A stretch of 64,000 bases of DNA from Trichostrongylus colubriformis (GCA_963978905.1 OZ022256.1:3889501-3953500); one strand, 5' to 3'. Counted from the stretch's first letter, positions 1-10,771 are shown. Program-made: numbers and translations. Notes: a model not told the origin generated them from the letters alone.

Positions 1-119
1 TTTGCGAAATTCACGATGGTGTCACTCATGTGTAACTGCATTCTCTTCTTGTCATTCGCATTCGAAAAAATCACGAAAACGATATCCAGATTTGATTTGA
101 CAGCAAAATTCTGATGCGT

Positions 120-191
120 GCCTCTATAGCTCATTGGCAGAGCGTCTGTCTCGTAAACAGAAGGTCTGCGGTTCAATCCCGCATGGAGGCA
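120..191 (+). tRNA. tRNA-Thr(CGT), U15 variant
   Basis: Full cloverleaf: acceptor GCCTCTA/TGGAGGC with one G-U pair, D-stem GCTC/GAGC, anticodon stem TCTGT/ACAGA with loop CTCGTAA (anticodon CGT, reads ACG), T-stem TGCGG/CCGCA, T-loop TTCAATC, discriminator A. The D-loop has ATTGG where the majority has AGTGG, so purine 15 is replaced by U. Confidence 0.75.
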
Positions 192-314
192 ATGTTTTGC
201 GAAATTCACGATGGTGTCACTCATGGTCCCTGCATTCCCTTCTTGTCACTCGCATTCGAAAAAATCACGAAAACGATATCCAGATTTGATTTGACAGCAA
301 AATTCTGATTGCGT

Positions 315-386
315 GCCTCTATAGCTCAGTGGCAGAGCGTCTGTCTCGTAAACAGAAGGTCTGCGGTTCAATCCCGCATGGAGGCA
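315..386 (+). tRNA. tRNA-Thr(CGT)
   Basis: Majority sequence of the array: D-loop AGTGGCA with G15 able to pair with C48; otherwise the cloverleaf described for the copy at 120. Confidence 0.88.
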
Positions 387-509
387 ATGTTTTGCGAAAT
401 TCACGATGGTGTCACTCATGTGTAACTGCATTCTCTTCTTGTCATTCGCATTCGAAAAAATCACGAAAACGATATCCAGATTTGATTTGACAGCAAAATT
501 CTGATGCGT

Positions 510-581
510 GCCTCTATAGCTCATTGGCAGAGCGTCTGTCTCGTAAACAGAAGGTCTGCGGTTCAATCCCGCATGGAGGCA
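510..581 (+). tRNA. tRNA-Thr(CGT), U15 variant
   Basis: U15 variant. Confidence 0.75.
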
Positions 582-704
582 ATGTTTTGCGAAATTCACG
601 ATGGTGTCACTCATGGTCCCTGCATTCCCTTCTTGTCACTCGCATTCGAAAAAATCACGAAAACGATATCCAGATTTGATTTGACAGCAAAATTCTGATT
701 GCGT

Positions 705-776
705 GCCTCTATAGCTCAGTGGCAGAGCGTCTGTCTCGTAAACAGAAGGTCTGCGGTTCAATCCCGCATGGAGGCA
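705..776 (+). tRNA. tRNA-Thr(CGT)
   Basis: Majority sequence. Confidence 0.88.
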
Positions 777-901
777 ATGTTTTGCAAAATTCACGATGGT
801 GTCCACTCATGTGTAACTGCATTCTCTTCTTGTCATTCGCATTCGAAAAAATCACGAAAACGATATCCAGATTTGATTTGACAGCAAAATTCTGCTTGCG
901 T

Positions 902-973
902 GCCTCTATAGCTCATTGGCAGAGCGTCTGTCTCGTAAACAGAAGGTCTGCGGTTCAATCCCGCATGGAGGCA
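902..973 (+). tRNA. tRNA-Thr(CGT), U15 variant
   Basis: U15 variant. Confidence 0.75.
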
Positions 974-1096
974 ATGTTTTGCGAAATTCACGATGGTGTC
1001 ACTCATGGTCCCTGCATTCTCTTCTTGTCACTCGCATTCGAAAAAATCACGAAAACGATATCCAGATTTGATTTGACAGCAAAATTCTGCTTGCGT

Positions 1097-1168
1097 GCCT
1101 CTATAGCTCATTGGCAGAGCGTCTGTCTCGTAAACAGAAGGTCTGCGGTTCCATCCCGCATGGAGGCA
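1097..1168 (+). tRNA. tRNA-Thr(CGT), U15 and C57
   Basis: U15 plus T-loop TTCCATC: the conserved purine 57 is C. Followed by CTTTTC rather than CTTTTGC. Confidence 0.6.
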
Positions 1169-1291
1169 GTCTTTTCGAAATTCACGATGGTGTCACTCAT
1201 GTGTAACTGCATTCTCTTCTTGTCATTCGCATTCGAAAAAATCACGAAAACGATATCCAGATTTGATTTGACAGCAAAATTCTGCTTGCGT

Positions 1292-1363
1292 GCCTCTATA
1301 GCTCATTGGCAGAGCGTCTGTCTCGTAAACAGAAGGTCTGCGGTTCAATCCCGCATGGAGGCA
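1292..1363 (+). tRNA. tRNA-Thr(CGT), U15 variant
   Basis: U15 variant. Confidence 0.75.
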
Positions 1364-1486
1364 ATGTTTTGCGAAATTCACGATGGTGTCACTCATGGTC
1401 CCTGCATTCTCTTCTTGTCACTCGCATTCGAAAAAATCACGAAAACGATATCCAGTTTTGATTTGACAGCAAAATTCTGATTGCGT

Positions 1487-1558
1487 GCCTCTATAGCTCA
1501 GTGGCAGAGCGTCTGTCTCGTAAACAGAAGGTCTGCGGTTCAATCCCGCATGGAGGCA
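1487..1558 (+). tRNA. tRNA-Thr(CGT)
   Basis: Majority sequence. Confidence 0.88.
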
Positions 1559-1681
1559 GTCTTTTGCGAAATTCACGATGGTGTCACTCATGTGTAACTG
1601 CATTCTCTTCTTGTCATTCGCATTCGAAAAAATCACGAAAACGATATCCAGATTTGATTTGACAGCAAAATTCTGATGCGT

Positions 1682-1753
1682 GCCTCTATAGCTCAGTGGC
1701 AGAGCGTCTGTCTCGTAAACAGAAGGTCTGCGGTTCAATCCCGCATGGAGGCA
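1682..1753 (+). tRNA. tRNA-Thr(CGT)
   Basis: Majority sequence. Confidence 0.88.
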
Positions 1754-1878
1754 ATGTTTTGCAAAATTCACGATGGTGTCCACTCATGTGTCCCTGCATT
1801 CTCTTCTTGTCATTCGCATTCGAAAAAATCACGAAAACGATATCCAGATTTGATTTGACAGCAAAATTCTGACTGCGT

Positions 1879-1950
1879 GCCTCTATAGCTCAGTGGCAGA
1901 GCGTCTGTCTCGTAAACAGAAAGTCTGCGGTTCAATCCCGCATGGAGGCA
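1879..1950 (+). tRNA. tRNA-Thr(CGT), A45 variant
   Basis: Variable loop AAGTC instead of AGGTC. Confidence 0.8.
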
Positions 1951-2075
1951 ATGTTTTGCAAAATTCACGATGGTGTCCACTCATGTGTCCCTGCATTCTC
2001 TTCTTGTCATTCGCATTCGAGAAAATCACGAAAACGATATCCAGATTTGATTTGACAGCAAAATTCTGCTTGCGT

Positions 2076-2147
2076 GCCTCTATAGCTCAGTGGCAGAGCG
2101 TCTGTCTCGTAAACAGAAGGTCTGCGGTTCAATCCCGCATGGAGGCA
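2076..2147 (+). tRNA. tRNA-Thr(CGT)
   Basis: Majority sequence. Confidence 0.88.
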
Positions 2148-2270
2148 ATGTTTTGCGAAATTCACGATGGTGTCACTCATGGTCCCTGCATTCTCTTCTT
2201 GTCACTCGCATTCGAAAAAATCACGAAAACGATATCCAGATTTGATTTGACAGCAAAATTCTGATTGCGT

Positions 2271-2342
2271 GCCTCTATAGCTCAGTGGCAGAGCGTCTGT
2301 CTCGTAAACAGAAGGTCTGCGGTTCAATCCCGCATGGAGGCA
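2271..2342 (+). tRNA. tRNA-Thr(CGT)
   Basis: Majority sequence. Confidence 0.88.
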
Positions 2343-2465
2343 GTCTTTTGCGAAATTCACGATGGTGTCACTCATGTGTAACTGCATTCTCTTCTTGTCA
2401 TTCGCATTCGAAAAAATCACGAAAACGATATCCAGATTTGATTTGACAGCAAAATTCTGATGCGT

Positions 2466-2537
2466 GCCTCTATAGCTCAGTGGCAGAGCGTCTGTCTCGT
2501 AAACAGAAGGTCTGCGGTTCAATCCCGCATGGAGGCA
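2466..2537 (+). tRNA. tRNA-Thr(CGT)
   Basis: Majority sequence. Confidence 0.88.
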
Positions 2538-2662
2538 ATGTTTTGCAAAATTCACGATGGTGTCCACTCATGTGTCCCTGCATTCTCTTCTTGTCATTCG
2601 CATTCGAAAAAATCACGAAAACGATATCCAGATTTGATTTGACAGCAAAATTCTGACTGCGT

Positions 2663-2734
2663 ACCTCTATAGCTCAGTGGCAGAGCGTCTGTCTCGTAAA
2701 CAGAAAGTCTGCGGTTCAATCCCGCATGGAGGCA
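2663..2734 (+). tRNA. tRNA-Thr(CGT), A1 and A45
   Basis: First base is A instead of G, so pair 1-72 becomes A-C. Variable loop AAGTC. Confidence 0.6.
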
Positions 2735-2859
2735 ATGTTTTGCAAAATTCACGATGGTGTCCACTCATGTGTCCCTGCATTCTCTTCTTGTCATTCGCAT
2801 TCGAGAAAATCACGAAAACGATATCCAGATTTGATTTGACAGCAAAATTCTGATTGCGG

Positions 2860-2931
2860 GCCTCTATAGCTCAGTGGCAGAGCGTCTGTCTCGTAAACAG
2901 AAGGTCTGCGGTTCAATCCCGCATGGAGGCA
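2860..2931 (+). tRNA. tRNA-Thr(CGT)
   Basis: Majority sequence; its 5' flank reads GCGG instead of GCGT, a block marker. Confidence 0.88.
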
Positions 2932-3056
2932 GTCTTTTGCGAAATTTACGATGGTGTCCACTCATGTGTCCCTGCATTCTCTTCTTGTCATTCGCATTCG
3001 AAAAAATCACGAAAACGATATCCAGATTTGATTTGACAGCAAAATTCTGCTTGCGT

Positions 3057-3128
3057 GCCTCTATAGCTCATTGGCAGAGCGTCTGTCTCGTAAACAGAAG
3101 GTCTGCGGTTCAATCCCGCATGGAGGCA
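3057..3128 (+). tRNA. tRNA-Thr(CGT), U15 variant
   Basis: U15 variant. Confidence 0.75.
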
Positions 3129-3251
3129 ATGTTTTGCGAAATTCACGATGGTGTCACTCATGGTCCCTGCATTCTCTTCTTGTCATTCGCATTCGAAAAA
3201 ATCACGAAAACGATATCCAGATTTGATTTGACAGCAAAATTTTGATTGCGT

Positions 3252-3323
3252 GCCTCTATAGCTCAGTGGCAGAGCGTCTGTCTCGTAAACAGAAGGTCTG
3301 CGGTTCAATCCCGCATGGAGGCA
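3252..3323 (+). tRNA. tRNA-Thr(CGT)
   Basis: Majority sequence. Confidence 0.88.
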
Positions 3324-3448
3324 ATGTTTTGCAAAATTCACGATGGTGTCCACTCATGTGTAACTGCATTCTCTTCTTGTCATTCGCATTCGAAAAAATC
3401 ACGAAAACGATATCCAGATTTGATTTGACAGCAAAATTCTGCTTGCGT

Positions 3449-3520
3449 GCCTCTATAGCTCATTGGCAGAGCGTCTGTCTCGTAAACAGAAGGTCTGCGG
3501 TTCAATCCCGCATGGAGGCA
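3449..3520 (+). tRNA. tRNA-Thr(CGT), U15 variant
   Basis: U15 variant. Confidence 0.75.
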
Positions 3521-3643
3521 ATGTTTTGCGAAATTCACGATGGTGTCACTCATGGTCCCTGCATTCTCTTCTTGTCACTCGCATTCGAAAAAATCACGAA
3601 AACGATATCCAGATTTGATTTGACAGCAAAATTTTGATTGCGT

Positions 3644-3715
3644 GCCTCTATAGCTCAGTGGCAGAGCGTCTGTCTCGTAAACAGAAGGTCTGCGGTTCAA
3701 TCCCGCATGGAGGCA
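3644..3715 (+). tRNA. tRNA-Thr(CGT)
   Basis: Majority sequence. Confidence 0.88.
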
Positions 3716-3840
3716 ATGTTTTGCAAAATTCACGATGGTGTCCACTCATGTGTAACTGCATTCTCTTCTTGTCATTCGCATTCGAAAAAATCACGAAAAC
3801 GATATCCAGATTTGATTTGACAGCAAAATTCTGCTTGCGT

Positions 3841-3912
3841 GCCTCTATAGCTCATTGGCAGAGCGTCTGTCTCGTAAACAGAAGGTCTGCGGTTCAATCC
3901 CGCATGGAGGCA
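3841..3912 (+). tRNA. tRNA-Thr(CGT), U15 variant
   Basis: U15 variant. Confidence 0.75.
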
Positions 3913-4037
3913 ATGTTTTGCAAAATTCACGATGGTGTCCACTCATGTGTCCCTGCATTCTCTTCTTGTCACTCGCATTCGAAAAAATCACGAAAACGAT
4001 ATCCAGATTTGATTTGACAGCAAAATTCTGCTTGCGT

Positions 4038-4109
4038 GCCTCTATAGCTCATTGGCAGAGCGTCTGTCTCGTAAACAGAAGGTCTGCGGTTCAATCCCGC
4101 ATGGAGGCA
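4038..4109 (+). tRNA. tRNA-Thr(CGT), U15 variant
   Basis: U15 variant. Confidence 0.75.
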
Positions 4110-4233
4110 GTCTTTTGCGAAATTCACGATGGTGTCACTCATGTGTCCCTGCATTCTCTTCTTGTCATTCGCATTCGAGAAAATCACGAAAACGATATCC
4201 AGATTTGATTTGACAGCAAAATTCTGCTTGCGT

Positions 4234-4305
4234 GCCTCTATAGCTCATTGGCAGAGCGTCTGTCTCGTAAACAGAAGGTCTGCGGTTCAATCCCGCATGG
4301 AGGCA
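4234..4305 (+). tRNA. tRNA-Thr(CGT), U15 variant
   Basis: U15 variant. Confidence 0.75.
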
Positions 4306-4428
4306 ATGTTTTGCGAAATTCACGATGGTGTCACTCATGGTCCCTGCATTCTCTTCTTGTCACTCGCATTCGAAAAAATCACGAAAACGATATCCAGATT
4401 TGATTTGACAGCAAAATTCTGATTGCGT

Positions 4429-4500
4429 GCCTCTATAGCTCAGTGGCAGAGCGTCTGTCTCGTAAACAGAAGGTCTGCGGTTCAATCCCGCATGGAGGCA
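4429..4500 (+). tRNA. tRNA-Thr(CGT)
   Basis: Majority sequence. Confidence 0.88.
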
Positions 4501-4623
4501 GTCTTTTGCGAAATTCACGATGGTGTCACTCATGTGTAACTGCATTCTCTTCTTGTCATTCGCATTCGAAAAAATCACGAAAACGATATCCAGATTTGAT
4601 TTGACAGCAAAATTCTGATGCGT

Positions 4624-4695
4624 GCCTCTATAGCTCATTGGCAGAGCGTCTGTCTCGTAAACAGAAGGTCTGCGGTTCAATCCCGCATGGAGGCA
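4624..4695 (+). tRNA. tRNA-Thr(CGT), U15 variant
   Basis: U15 variant; start of the block that repeats 120-1950. Confidence 0.75.
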
Positions 4696-4818
4696 ATGTT
4701 TTGCGAAATTCACGATGGTGTCACTCATGGTCCCTGCATTCCCTTCTTGTCACTCGCATTCGAAAAAATCACGAAAACGATATCCAGATTTGATTTGACA
4801 GCAAAATTCTGATTGCGT

Positions 4819-4890
4819 GCCTCTATAGCTCAGTGGCAGAGCGTCTGTCTCGTAAACAGAAGGTCTGCGGTTCAATCCCGCATGGAGGCA
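4819..4890 (+). tRNA. tRNA-Thr(CGT)
   Basis: Majority sequence. Confidence 0.88.
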
Positions 4891-5013
4891 ATGTTTTGCG
4901 AAATTCACGATGGTGTCACTCATGTGTAACTGCATTCTCTTCTTGTCATTCGCATTCGAAAAAATCACGAAAACGATATCCAGATTTGATTTGACAGCAA
5001 AATTCTGATGCGT

Positions 5014-5085
5014 GCCTCTATAGCTCATTGGCAGAGCGTCTGTCTCGTAAACAGAAGGTCTGCGGTTCAATCCCGCATGGAGGCA
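5014..5085 (+). tRNA. tRNA-Thr(CGT), U15 variant
   Basis: U15 variant. Confidence 0.75.
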
Positions 5086-5208
5086 ATGTTTTGCGAAATT
5101 CACGATGGTGTCACTCATGGTCCCTGCATTCCCTTCTTGTCACTCGCATTCGAAAAAATCACGAAAACGATATCCAGATTTGATTTGACAGCAAAATTCT
5201 GATTGCGT

Positions 5209-5280
5209 GCCTCTATAGCTCAGTGGCAGAGCGTCTGTCTCGTAAACAGAAGGTCTGCGGTTCAATCCCGCATGGAGGCA
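5209..5280 (+). tRNA. tRNA-Thr(CGT)
   Basis: Majority sequence. Confidence 0.88.
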
Positions 5281-5405
5281 ATGTTTTGCAAAATTCACGA
5301 TGGTGTCCACTCATGTGTAACTGCATTCTCTTCTTGTCATTCGCATTCGAAAAAATCACGAAAACGATATCCAGATTTGATTTGACAGCAAAATTCTGCT
5401 TGCGT

Positions 5406-5477
5406 GCCTCTATAGCTCATTGGCAGAGCGTCTGTCTCGTAAACAGAAGGTCTGCGGTTCAATCCCGCATGGAGGCA
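5406..5477 (+). tRNA. tRNA-Thr(CGT), U15 variant
   Basis: U15 variant. Confidence 0.75.
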
Positions 5478-5600
5478 ATGTTTTGCGAAATTCACGATGG
5501 TGTCACTCATGGTCCCTGCATTCTCTTCTTGTCACTCGCATTCGAAAAAATCACGAAAACGATATCCAGATTTGATTTGACAGCAAAATTCTGCTTGCGT

Positions 5601-5672
5601 GCCTCTATAGCTCATTGGCAGAGCGTCTGTCTCGTAAACAGAAGGTCTGCGGTTCCATCCCGCATGGAGGCA
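5601..5672 (+). tRNA. tRNA-Thr(CGT), U15 and C57
   Basis: Same double variant as the copy at 1097, exactly 4504 bp further on. Confidence 0.6.
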
Positions 5673-5795
5673 GTCTTTTCGAAATTCACGATGGTGTCAC
5701 TCATGTGTAACTGCATTCTCTTCTTGTCATTCGCATTCGAAAAAATCACGAAAACGATATCCAGATTTGATTTGACAGCAAAATTCTGCTTGCGT

Positions 5796-5867
5796 GCCTC
5801 TATAGCTCATTGGCAGAGCGTCTGTCTCGTAAACAGAAGGTCTGCGGTTCAATCCCGCATGGAGGCA
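5796..5867 (+). tRNA. tRNA-Thr(CGT), U15 variant
   Basis: U15 variant. Confidence 0.75.
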
Positions 5868-5990
5868 ATGTTTTGCGAAATTCACGATGGTGTCACTCAT
5901 GGTCCCTGCATTCTCTTCTTGTCACTCGCATTCGAAAAAATCACGAAAACGATATCCAGTTTTGATTTGACAGCAAAATTCTGATTGCGT

Positions 5991-6062
5991 GCCTCTATAG
6001 CTCAGTGGCAGAGCGTCTGTCTCGTAAACAGAAGGTCTGCGGTTCAATCCCGCATGGAGGCA
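5991..6062 (+). tRNA. tRNA-Thr(CGT)
   Basis: Majority sequence. Confidence 0.88.
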
Positions 6063-6185
6063 GTCTTTTGCGAAATTCACGATGGTGTCACTCATGTGTA
6101 ACTGCATTCTCTTCTTGTCATTCGCATTCGAAAAAATCACGAAAACGATATCCAGATTTGATTTGACAGCAAAATTCTGATGCGT

Positions 6186-6257
6186 GCCTCTATAGCTCAG
6201 TGGCAGAGCGTCTGTCTCGTAAACAGAAGGTCTGCGGTTCAATCCCGCATGGAGGCA
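6186..6257 (+). tRNA. tRNA-Thr(CGT)
   Basis: Majority sequence. Confidence 0.88.
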
Positions 6258-6382
6258 ATGTTTTGCAAAATTCACGATGGTGTCCACTCATGTGTCCCTG
6301 CATTCTCTTCTTGTCATTCGCATTCGAAAAAATCACGAAAACGATATCCAGATTTGATTTGACAGCAAAATTCTGACTGCGT

Positions 6383-6454
6383 GCCTCTATAGCTCAGTGG
6401 CAGAGCGTCTGTCTCGTAAACAGAAAGTCTGCGGTTCAATCCCGCATGGAGGCA
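6383..6454 (+). tRNA. tRNA-Thr(CGT), A45 variant
   Basis: Variable loop AAGTC. Confidence 0.8.
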
Positions 6455-6579
6455 ATGTTTTGCAAAATTCACGATGGTGTCCACTCATGTGTCCCTGCAT
6501 TCTCTTCTTGTCATTCGCATTCGAGAAAATCACGAAAACGATATCCAGATTTGATTTGACAGCAAAATTCTGATTGCGG

Positions 6580-6651
6580 GCCTCTATAGCTCAGTGGCAG
6601 AGCGTCTGTCTCGTAAACAGAAGGTCTGCGGTTCAATCCCGCATGGAGGCA
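6580..6651 (+). tRNA. tRNA-Thr(CGT)
   Basis: Majority sequence with GCGG flank. Confidence 0.88.
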
Positions 6652-6776
6652 GTCTTTTGCGAAATTTACGATGGTGTCCACTCATGTGTCCCTGCATTCT
6701 CTTCTTGTCATTCGCATTCGAAAAAATCACGAAAACGATATCCAGATTTGATTTGACAGCAAAATTCTGCTTGCGT

Positions 6777-6848
6777 GCCTCTATAGCTCATTGGCAGAGC
6801 GTCTGTCTCGTAAACAGAAGGTCTGCGGTTCAATCCCGCATGGAGGCA
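6777..6848 (+). tRNA. tRNA-Thr(CGT), U15 variant
   Basis: U15 variant. Confidence 0.75.
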
Positions 6849-6971
6849 ATGTTTTGCGAAATTCACGATGGTGTTACTCATGGTCCCTGCATTCTCTTCT
6901 TGTCATTCGCATTCGAAAAAATCACGAAAACGATATCCAGATTTGATTTGACAGCAAAATTTTGATTGCGT

Positions 6972-7043
6972 GCCTCTATAGCTCAGTGGCAGAGCGTCTG
7001 TCTCGTAAACAGAAGGTCTGCGGTTCAATTCCGCATGGAGGCA
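6972..7043 (+). tRNA. tRNA-Thr(CGT), U60 variant
   Basis: T-loop TTCAATT instead of TTCAATC. Confidence 0.78.
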
Positions 7044-7167
7044 GTCTTTTGCGAAATTCACGATGGTGTCACTCATGTGTAACTGCATTCTCTTCTTGTC
7101 ATTCGCATTTGAAAAAATCACGAAAACGATATCCAGATTTGATTTGACAGCAAAATTCTGACTGAGT

Positions 7168-7239
7168 GCCTCTATAGCTCAGTGGCAGAGCGTCTGTCTC
7201 GTAAACAGAAGGTCTGCGGTTCAATCCCGCATGGAGGCA
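7168..7239 (+). tRNA. tRNA-Thr(CGT)
   Basis: Majority sequence; flank GAGT instead of GCGT. Confidence 0.88.
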
Positions 7240-7362
7240 ATGTTTTGCGAAATTCACGATGGTGTCACTCATGGTCCCTGCATTCTCTTCTTGTCATTCG
7301 CATTTGAGAAAATCACGAAAACGATATCCAGATTTGATTTGACAGCAAAATTCTGATTGCGT

Positions 7363-7434
7363 GCCTCTATAGCTCAGTGGCAGAGCGTCTGTCTCGTAAA
7401 CAGAAGGTCTGCGGTTCAATCCCGCATGGAGGCA
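7363..7434 (+). tRNA. tRNA-Thr(CGT)
   Basis: Majority sequence. Confidence 0.88.
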
Positions 7435-7557
7435 GTCTTTTGCGAAATTCACGATGGTGTCACTCATGTGTAACTGCATTCTCTTCTTGTCATTCGCATT
7501 CGAAAAAATCACGAAAACGATATCCAGATTTGATTTGACAGCAAAATTCTGATGCGT

Positions 7558-7629
7558 GCCTCTATAGCTCAGTGGCAGAGCGTCTGTCTCGTAAACAGAA
7601 GGTCTGCGGTTCAATCCCGCATGGAGGCA
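7558..7629 (+). tRNA. tRNA-Thr(CGT)
   Basis: Majority sequence; near the start of the block repeated 4906 bp downstream. Confidence 0.88.
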
Positions 7630-7754
7630 ATGTTTTGCAAAATTCACGATGGTGTCCACTCATGTGTCCCTGCATTCTCTTCTTGTCACTCGCATTCGAA
7701 AAAATCACGAAAACGATATCCAGATTTGATTTGACAGCAAAATTCTGACTGCGT

Positions 7755-7826
7755 GCCTCTATAGCTCAGTGGCAGAGCGTCTGTCTCGTAAACAGAAAGT
7801 CTGCGGTTCAATCCCGCATGGAGGCA
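7755..7826 (+). tRNA. tRNA-Thr(CGT), A45 variant
   Basis: Variable loop AAGTC. Confidence 0.8.
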
Positions 7827-7951
7827 ATGTTTTGCAAAATTCACGATGGTGTCCACTCATGTGTCCCTGCATTCTCTTCTTGTCATTCGCATTCGAGAAA
7901 ATCACGAAAACGATATCCAGATTTGATTTGACAGCAAAATTCTGATTGCGG

Positions 7952-8023
7952 GCCTCTATAGCTCAGTGGCAGAGCGTCTGTCTCGTAAACAGAAGGTCTG
8001 CGGTTCAATCCCGCATGGAGGCA
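7952..8023 (+). tRNA. tRNA-Thr(CGT)
   Basis: Majority sequence with GCGG flank. Confidence 0.88.
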
Positions 8024-8148
8024 GTCTTTTGCGAAATTTACGATGGTGTCCACTCATGTGTCCCTGCATTCTCTTCTTGTCATTCGCATTCGAAAAAATC
8101 ACGAAAACGATATCCAGATTTGATTTGACAGCAAAATTCTGCTTGCGT

Positions 8149-8220
8149 GCCTCTATAGCTCATTGGCAGAGCGTCTGTCTCGTAAACAGAAGGTCTGCGG
8201 TTCAATCCCGCATGGAGGCA
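8149..8220 (+). tRNA. tRNA-Thr(CGT), U15 variant
   Basis: U15 variant. Confidence 0.75.
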
Positions 8221-8343
8221 ATGTTTTGCGAAATTCACGATGGTGTTACTCATGGTCCCTGCATTCTCTTCTTGTCATTCGCATTCGAAAAAATCACGAA
8301 AACGATATCCAGATTTGATTTGACAGCAAAATTTTGATTGCGT

Positions 8344-8415
8344 GCCTCTATAGCTCAGTGGCAGAGCGTCTGTCTCGTAAACAGAAGGTCTGCGGTTCAA
8401 TTCCGCATGGAGGCA
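8344..8415 (+). tRNA. tRNA-Thr(CGT), U60 variant
   Basis: U60 variant. Confidence 0.78.
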
Positions 8416-8539
8416 GTCTTTTGCGAAATTCACGGTGGTGTCACTCATGTGTAACTGCATTCTCTTCTTGTCATTCGCATTTGAAAAAATCACGAAAACG
8501 ATATCCAGATTTGATTTGACAGCAAAATTCTGATTGCGT

Positions 8540-8611
8540 GCCTCTATAGCTCAGTGGCAGAGCGTCTGTCTCGTAAACAGAAGGTCTGCGGTTCAATCCC
8601 GCATGGAGGCA
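8540..8611 (+). tRNA. tRNA-Thr(CGT)
   Basis: Majority sequence. Confidence 0.88.
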
Positions 8612-8737
8612 GTGTTTTGCGAAATTCACGATGGTGTCCACTCATGTGTCCCTGCATTCTCTTCTTGTCATTCGCATTCGAAAAAAATCACGAAAACGAT
8701 ATCCAGATTTGATTTGACAGCAAAATTCTGCTTGCGT

Positions 8738-8809
8738 GCCTCTATAGCTCAGTGGCAGAGCGTCTGTCTCGTAAACAGAAGGTCTGCGGTTCAATCCCGC
8801 ATGGAGGCA
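8738..8809 (+). tRNA. tRNA-Thr(CGT)
   Basis: Majority sequence. Confidence 0.88.
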
Positions 8810-8934
8810 ATGTTTTGCAAAATTCACGATGGTGTCCACTCATGTGTCCCTGCATTCTCTTCTTGTCATTCGCATTCGAAAAAATCACGAAAACGATATC
8901 CAGATTCGATTTGACAGCAAAATTCTGCTTGCGT

Positions 8935-9006
8935 GCCTCTATAGCTCAGTGGCAGAGCGTCTGTCTCGTAAACAGAAGGTCTGCGGTTCAATCCCGCATG
9001 GAGGCA
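8935..9006 (+). tRNA. tRNA-Thr(CGT)
   Basis: Majority sequence. Confidence 0.88.
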
Positions 9007-9131
9007 ATGTTTTGCAAAATTCACGATGGTGTCCACTCATGTGTAACTGCATTCTCTTCTTGTCATTCGCATTTGAAAAAATCACGAAAACGATATCCAG
9101 ATTTGATTTGACAGCAAAATTCTGATTGCGT

Positions 9132-9203
9132 GCCTCTATAGCTCAGTGGCAGAGCGTCTGTCTCGTAAACAGAAGGTCTGTGGTTCAATCCCGCATGGAG
9201 GCA
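9132..9203 (+). tRNA. tRNA-Thr(CGT), U51 variant
   Basis: T-stem TGTGG instead of TGCGG, a G-U pair in place of G-C. Confidence 0.8.
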
Positions 9204-9326
9204 GTCTTTTGCGAAATTCACGATGGTGTCACTCATGGTCCCTGCATTCTCTTCTTGTCACTCGCATTCGAAAAAATCACGAAAACGATATCCAGATTTG
9301 ATTTGACAGCAAAATTCTGATTGCGT

Positions 9327-9398
9327 GCCTCTATAGCTCAGTGGCAGAGCGTCTGTCTCGTAAACAGAAGGTCTGCGGTTCAATCCCGCATGGAGGCA
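9327..9398 (+). tRNA. tRNA-Thr(CGT)
   Basis: Majority sequence. Confidence 0.88.
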
Positions 9399-9521
9399 GT
9401 CTTTTGCGAAATTCACGATGGTGTCACTCATGTGTAACTGCATTCTCTTCTTGTCATTCGCATTCGAAAAAATCACGAAAACGATATCCAGATTTGATTT
9501 GACAGCAAAATTCTGATGCGT

Positions 9522-9593
9522 GCCTCTATAGCTCAGTGGCAGAGCGTCTGTCTCGTAAACAGAAGGTCTGCGGTTCAATCCCGCATGGAGGCA
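9522..9593 (+). tRNA. tRNA-Thr(CGT)
   Basis: Majority sequence. Confidence 0.88.
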
Positions 9594-9718
9594 ATGTTTT
9601 GCAAAATTCACGATGGTGTCCACTCATGTGTCCCTGCATTCTCTTCTTGTCATTCGCATTCGAAAAAATCACGAAAACGATATCCAGATTTGATTTGACA
9701 GCAAAATTCTGACTGCGT

Positions 9719-9790
9719 GCCTCTATAGCTCAGTGGCAGAGCGTCTGTCTCGTAAACAGAAAGTCTGCGGTTCAATCCCGCATGGAGGCA
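9719..9790 (+). tRNA. tRNA-Thr(CGT), A45 variant
   Basis: Variable loop AAGTC. Confidence 0.8.
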
Positions 9791-9915
9791 ATGTTTTGCA
9801 AAATTCACGATGGTGTCCACTCATGTGTCCCTGCATTCTCTTCTTGTCATTCGCATTCGAGAAAATCACGAAAACGATATCCAGATTTGATTTGACAGCA
9901 AAATTCTGATTGCGG

Positions 9916-9987
9916 GCCTCTATAGCTCAGTGGCAGAGCGTCTGTCTCGTAAACAGAAGGTCTGCGGTTCAATCCCGCATGGAGGCA
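9916..9987 (+). tRNA. tRNA-Thr(CGT)
   Basis: Majority sequence with GCGG flank. Confidence 0.88.
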
Positions 9988-10112
9988 GTCTTTTGCGAAA
10001 TTTACGATGGTGTCCACTCATGTGTCCCTGCATTCTCTTCTTGTCATTCGCATTCGAAAAAATCACGAAAACGATATCCAGATTTGATTTGACAGCAAAA
10101 TTCTGCTTGCGT

Positions 10113-10184
10113 GCCTCTATAGCTCATTGGCAGAGCGTCTGTCTCGTAAACAGAAGGTCTGCGGTTCAATCCCGCATGGAGGCA
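10113..10184 (+). tRNA. tRNA-Thr(CGT), U15 variant
   Basis: U15 variant. Confidence 0.75.
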
Positions 10185-10307
10185 ATGTTTTGCGAAATTC
10201 ACGATGGTGTTACTCATGGTCCCTGCATTCTCTTCTTGTCATTCGCATTCGAAAAAATCACGAAAACGATATCCAGATTTGATTTGACAGCAAAATTTTG
10301 ATTGCGT

Positions 10308-10379
10308 GCCTCTATAGCTCAGTGGCAGAGCGTCTGTCTCGTAAACAGAAGGTCTGCGGTTCAATCCCGCATGGAGGCA
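10308..10379 (+). tRNA. tRNA-Thr(CGT)
   Basis: Majority sequence. Confidence 0.88.
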
Positions 10380-10504
10380 ATGTTTTGCAAAATTCACGAT
10401 GGTGTCCACTCATGTGTAACTGCATTCTCTTCTTGTCATTCGCATTTGAAAAAATCACGAAAACGATATCCAGATTTGATTTGACAGCAAAATTCTGATT
10501 GCGT

Positions 10505-10576
10505 GCCTCTATAGCTCAGTGGCAGAGCGTCTGTCTCGTAAACAGAAGGTCTGTGGTTCAATCCCGCATGGAGGCA
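10505..10576 (+). tRNA. tRNA-Thr(CGT), U51 variant
   Basis: U51 variant. Confidence 0.8.
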
Positions 10577-10699
10577 GTCTTTTGCGAAATTCACGATGGT
10601 GTCACTCATGGTCCCTGCATTCTCTTCTTGTCACTCGCATTCGAAAAAATCACGAAAACGATATCCAGATTTGATTTGACAGCAAAATTCTGATTGCGT

Positions 10700-10771
10700 G
10701 CCTCTATAGCTCAGTGGCAGAGCGTCTGTCTCGTAAACAGAAGGTCTGCGGTTCAATCCCGCATGGAGGCA
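10700..10771 (+). tRNA. tRNA-Thr(CGT)
   Basis: Majority sequence. Confidence 0.88.
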
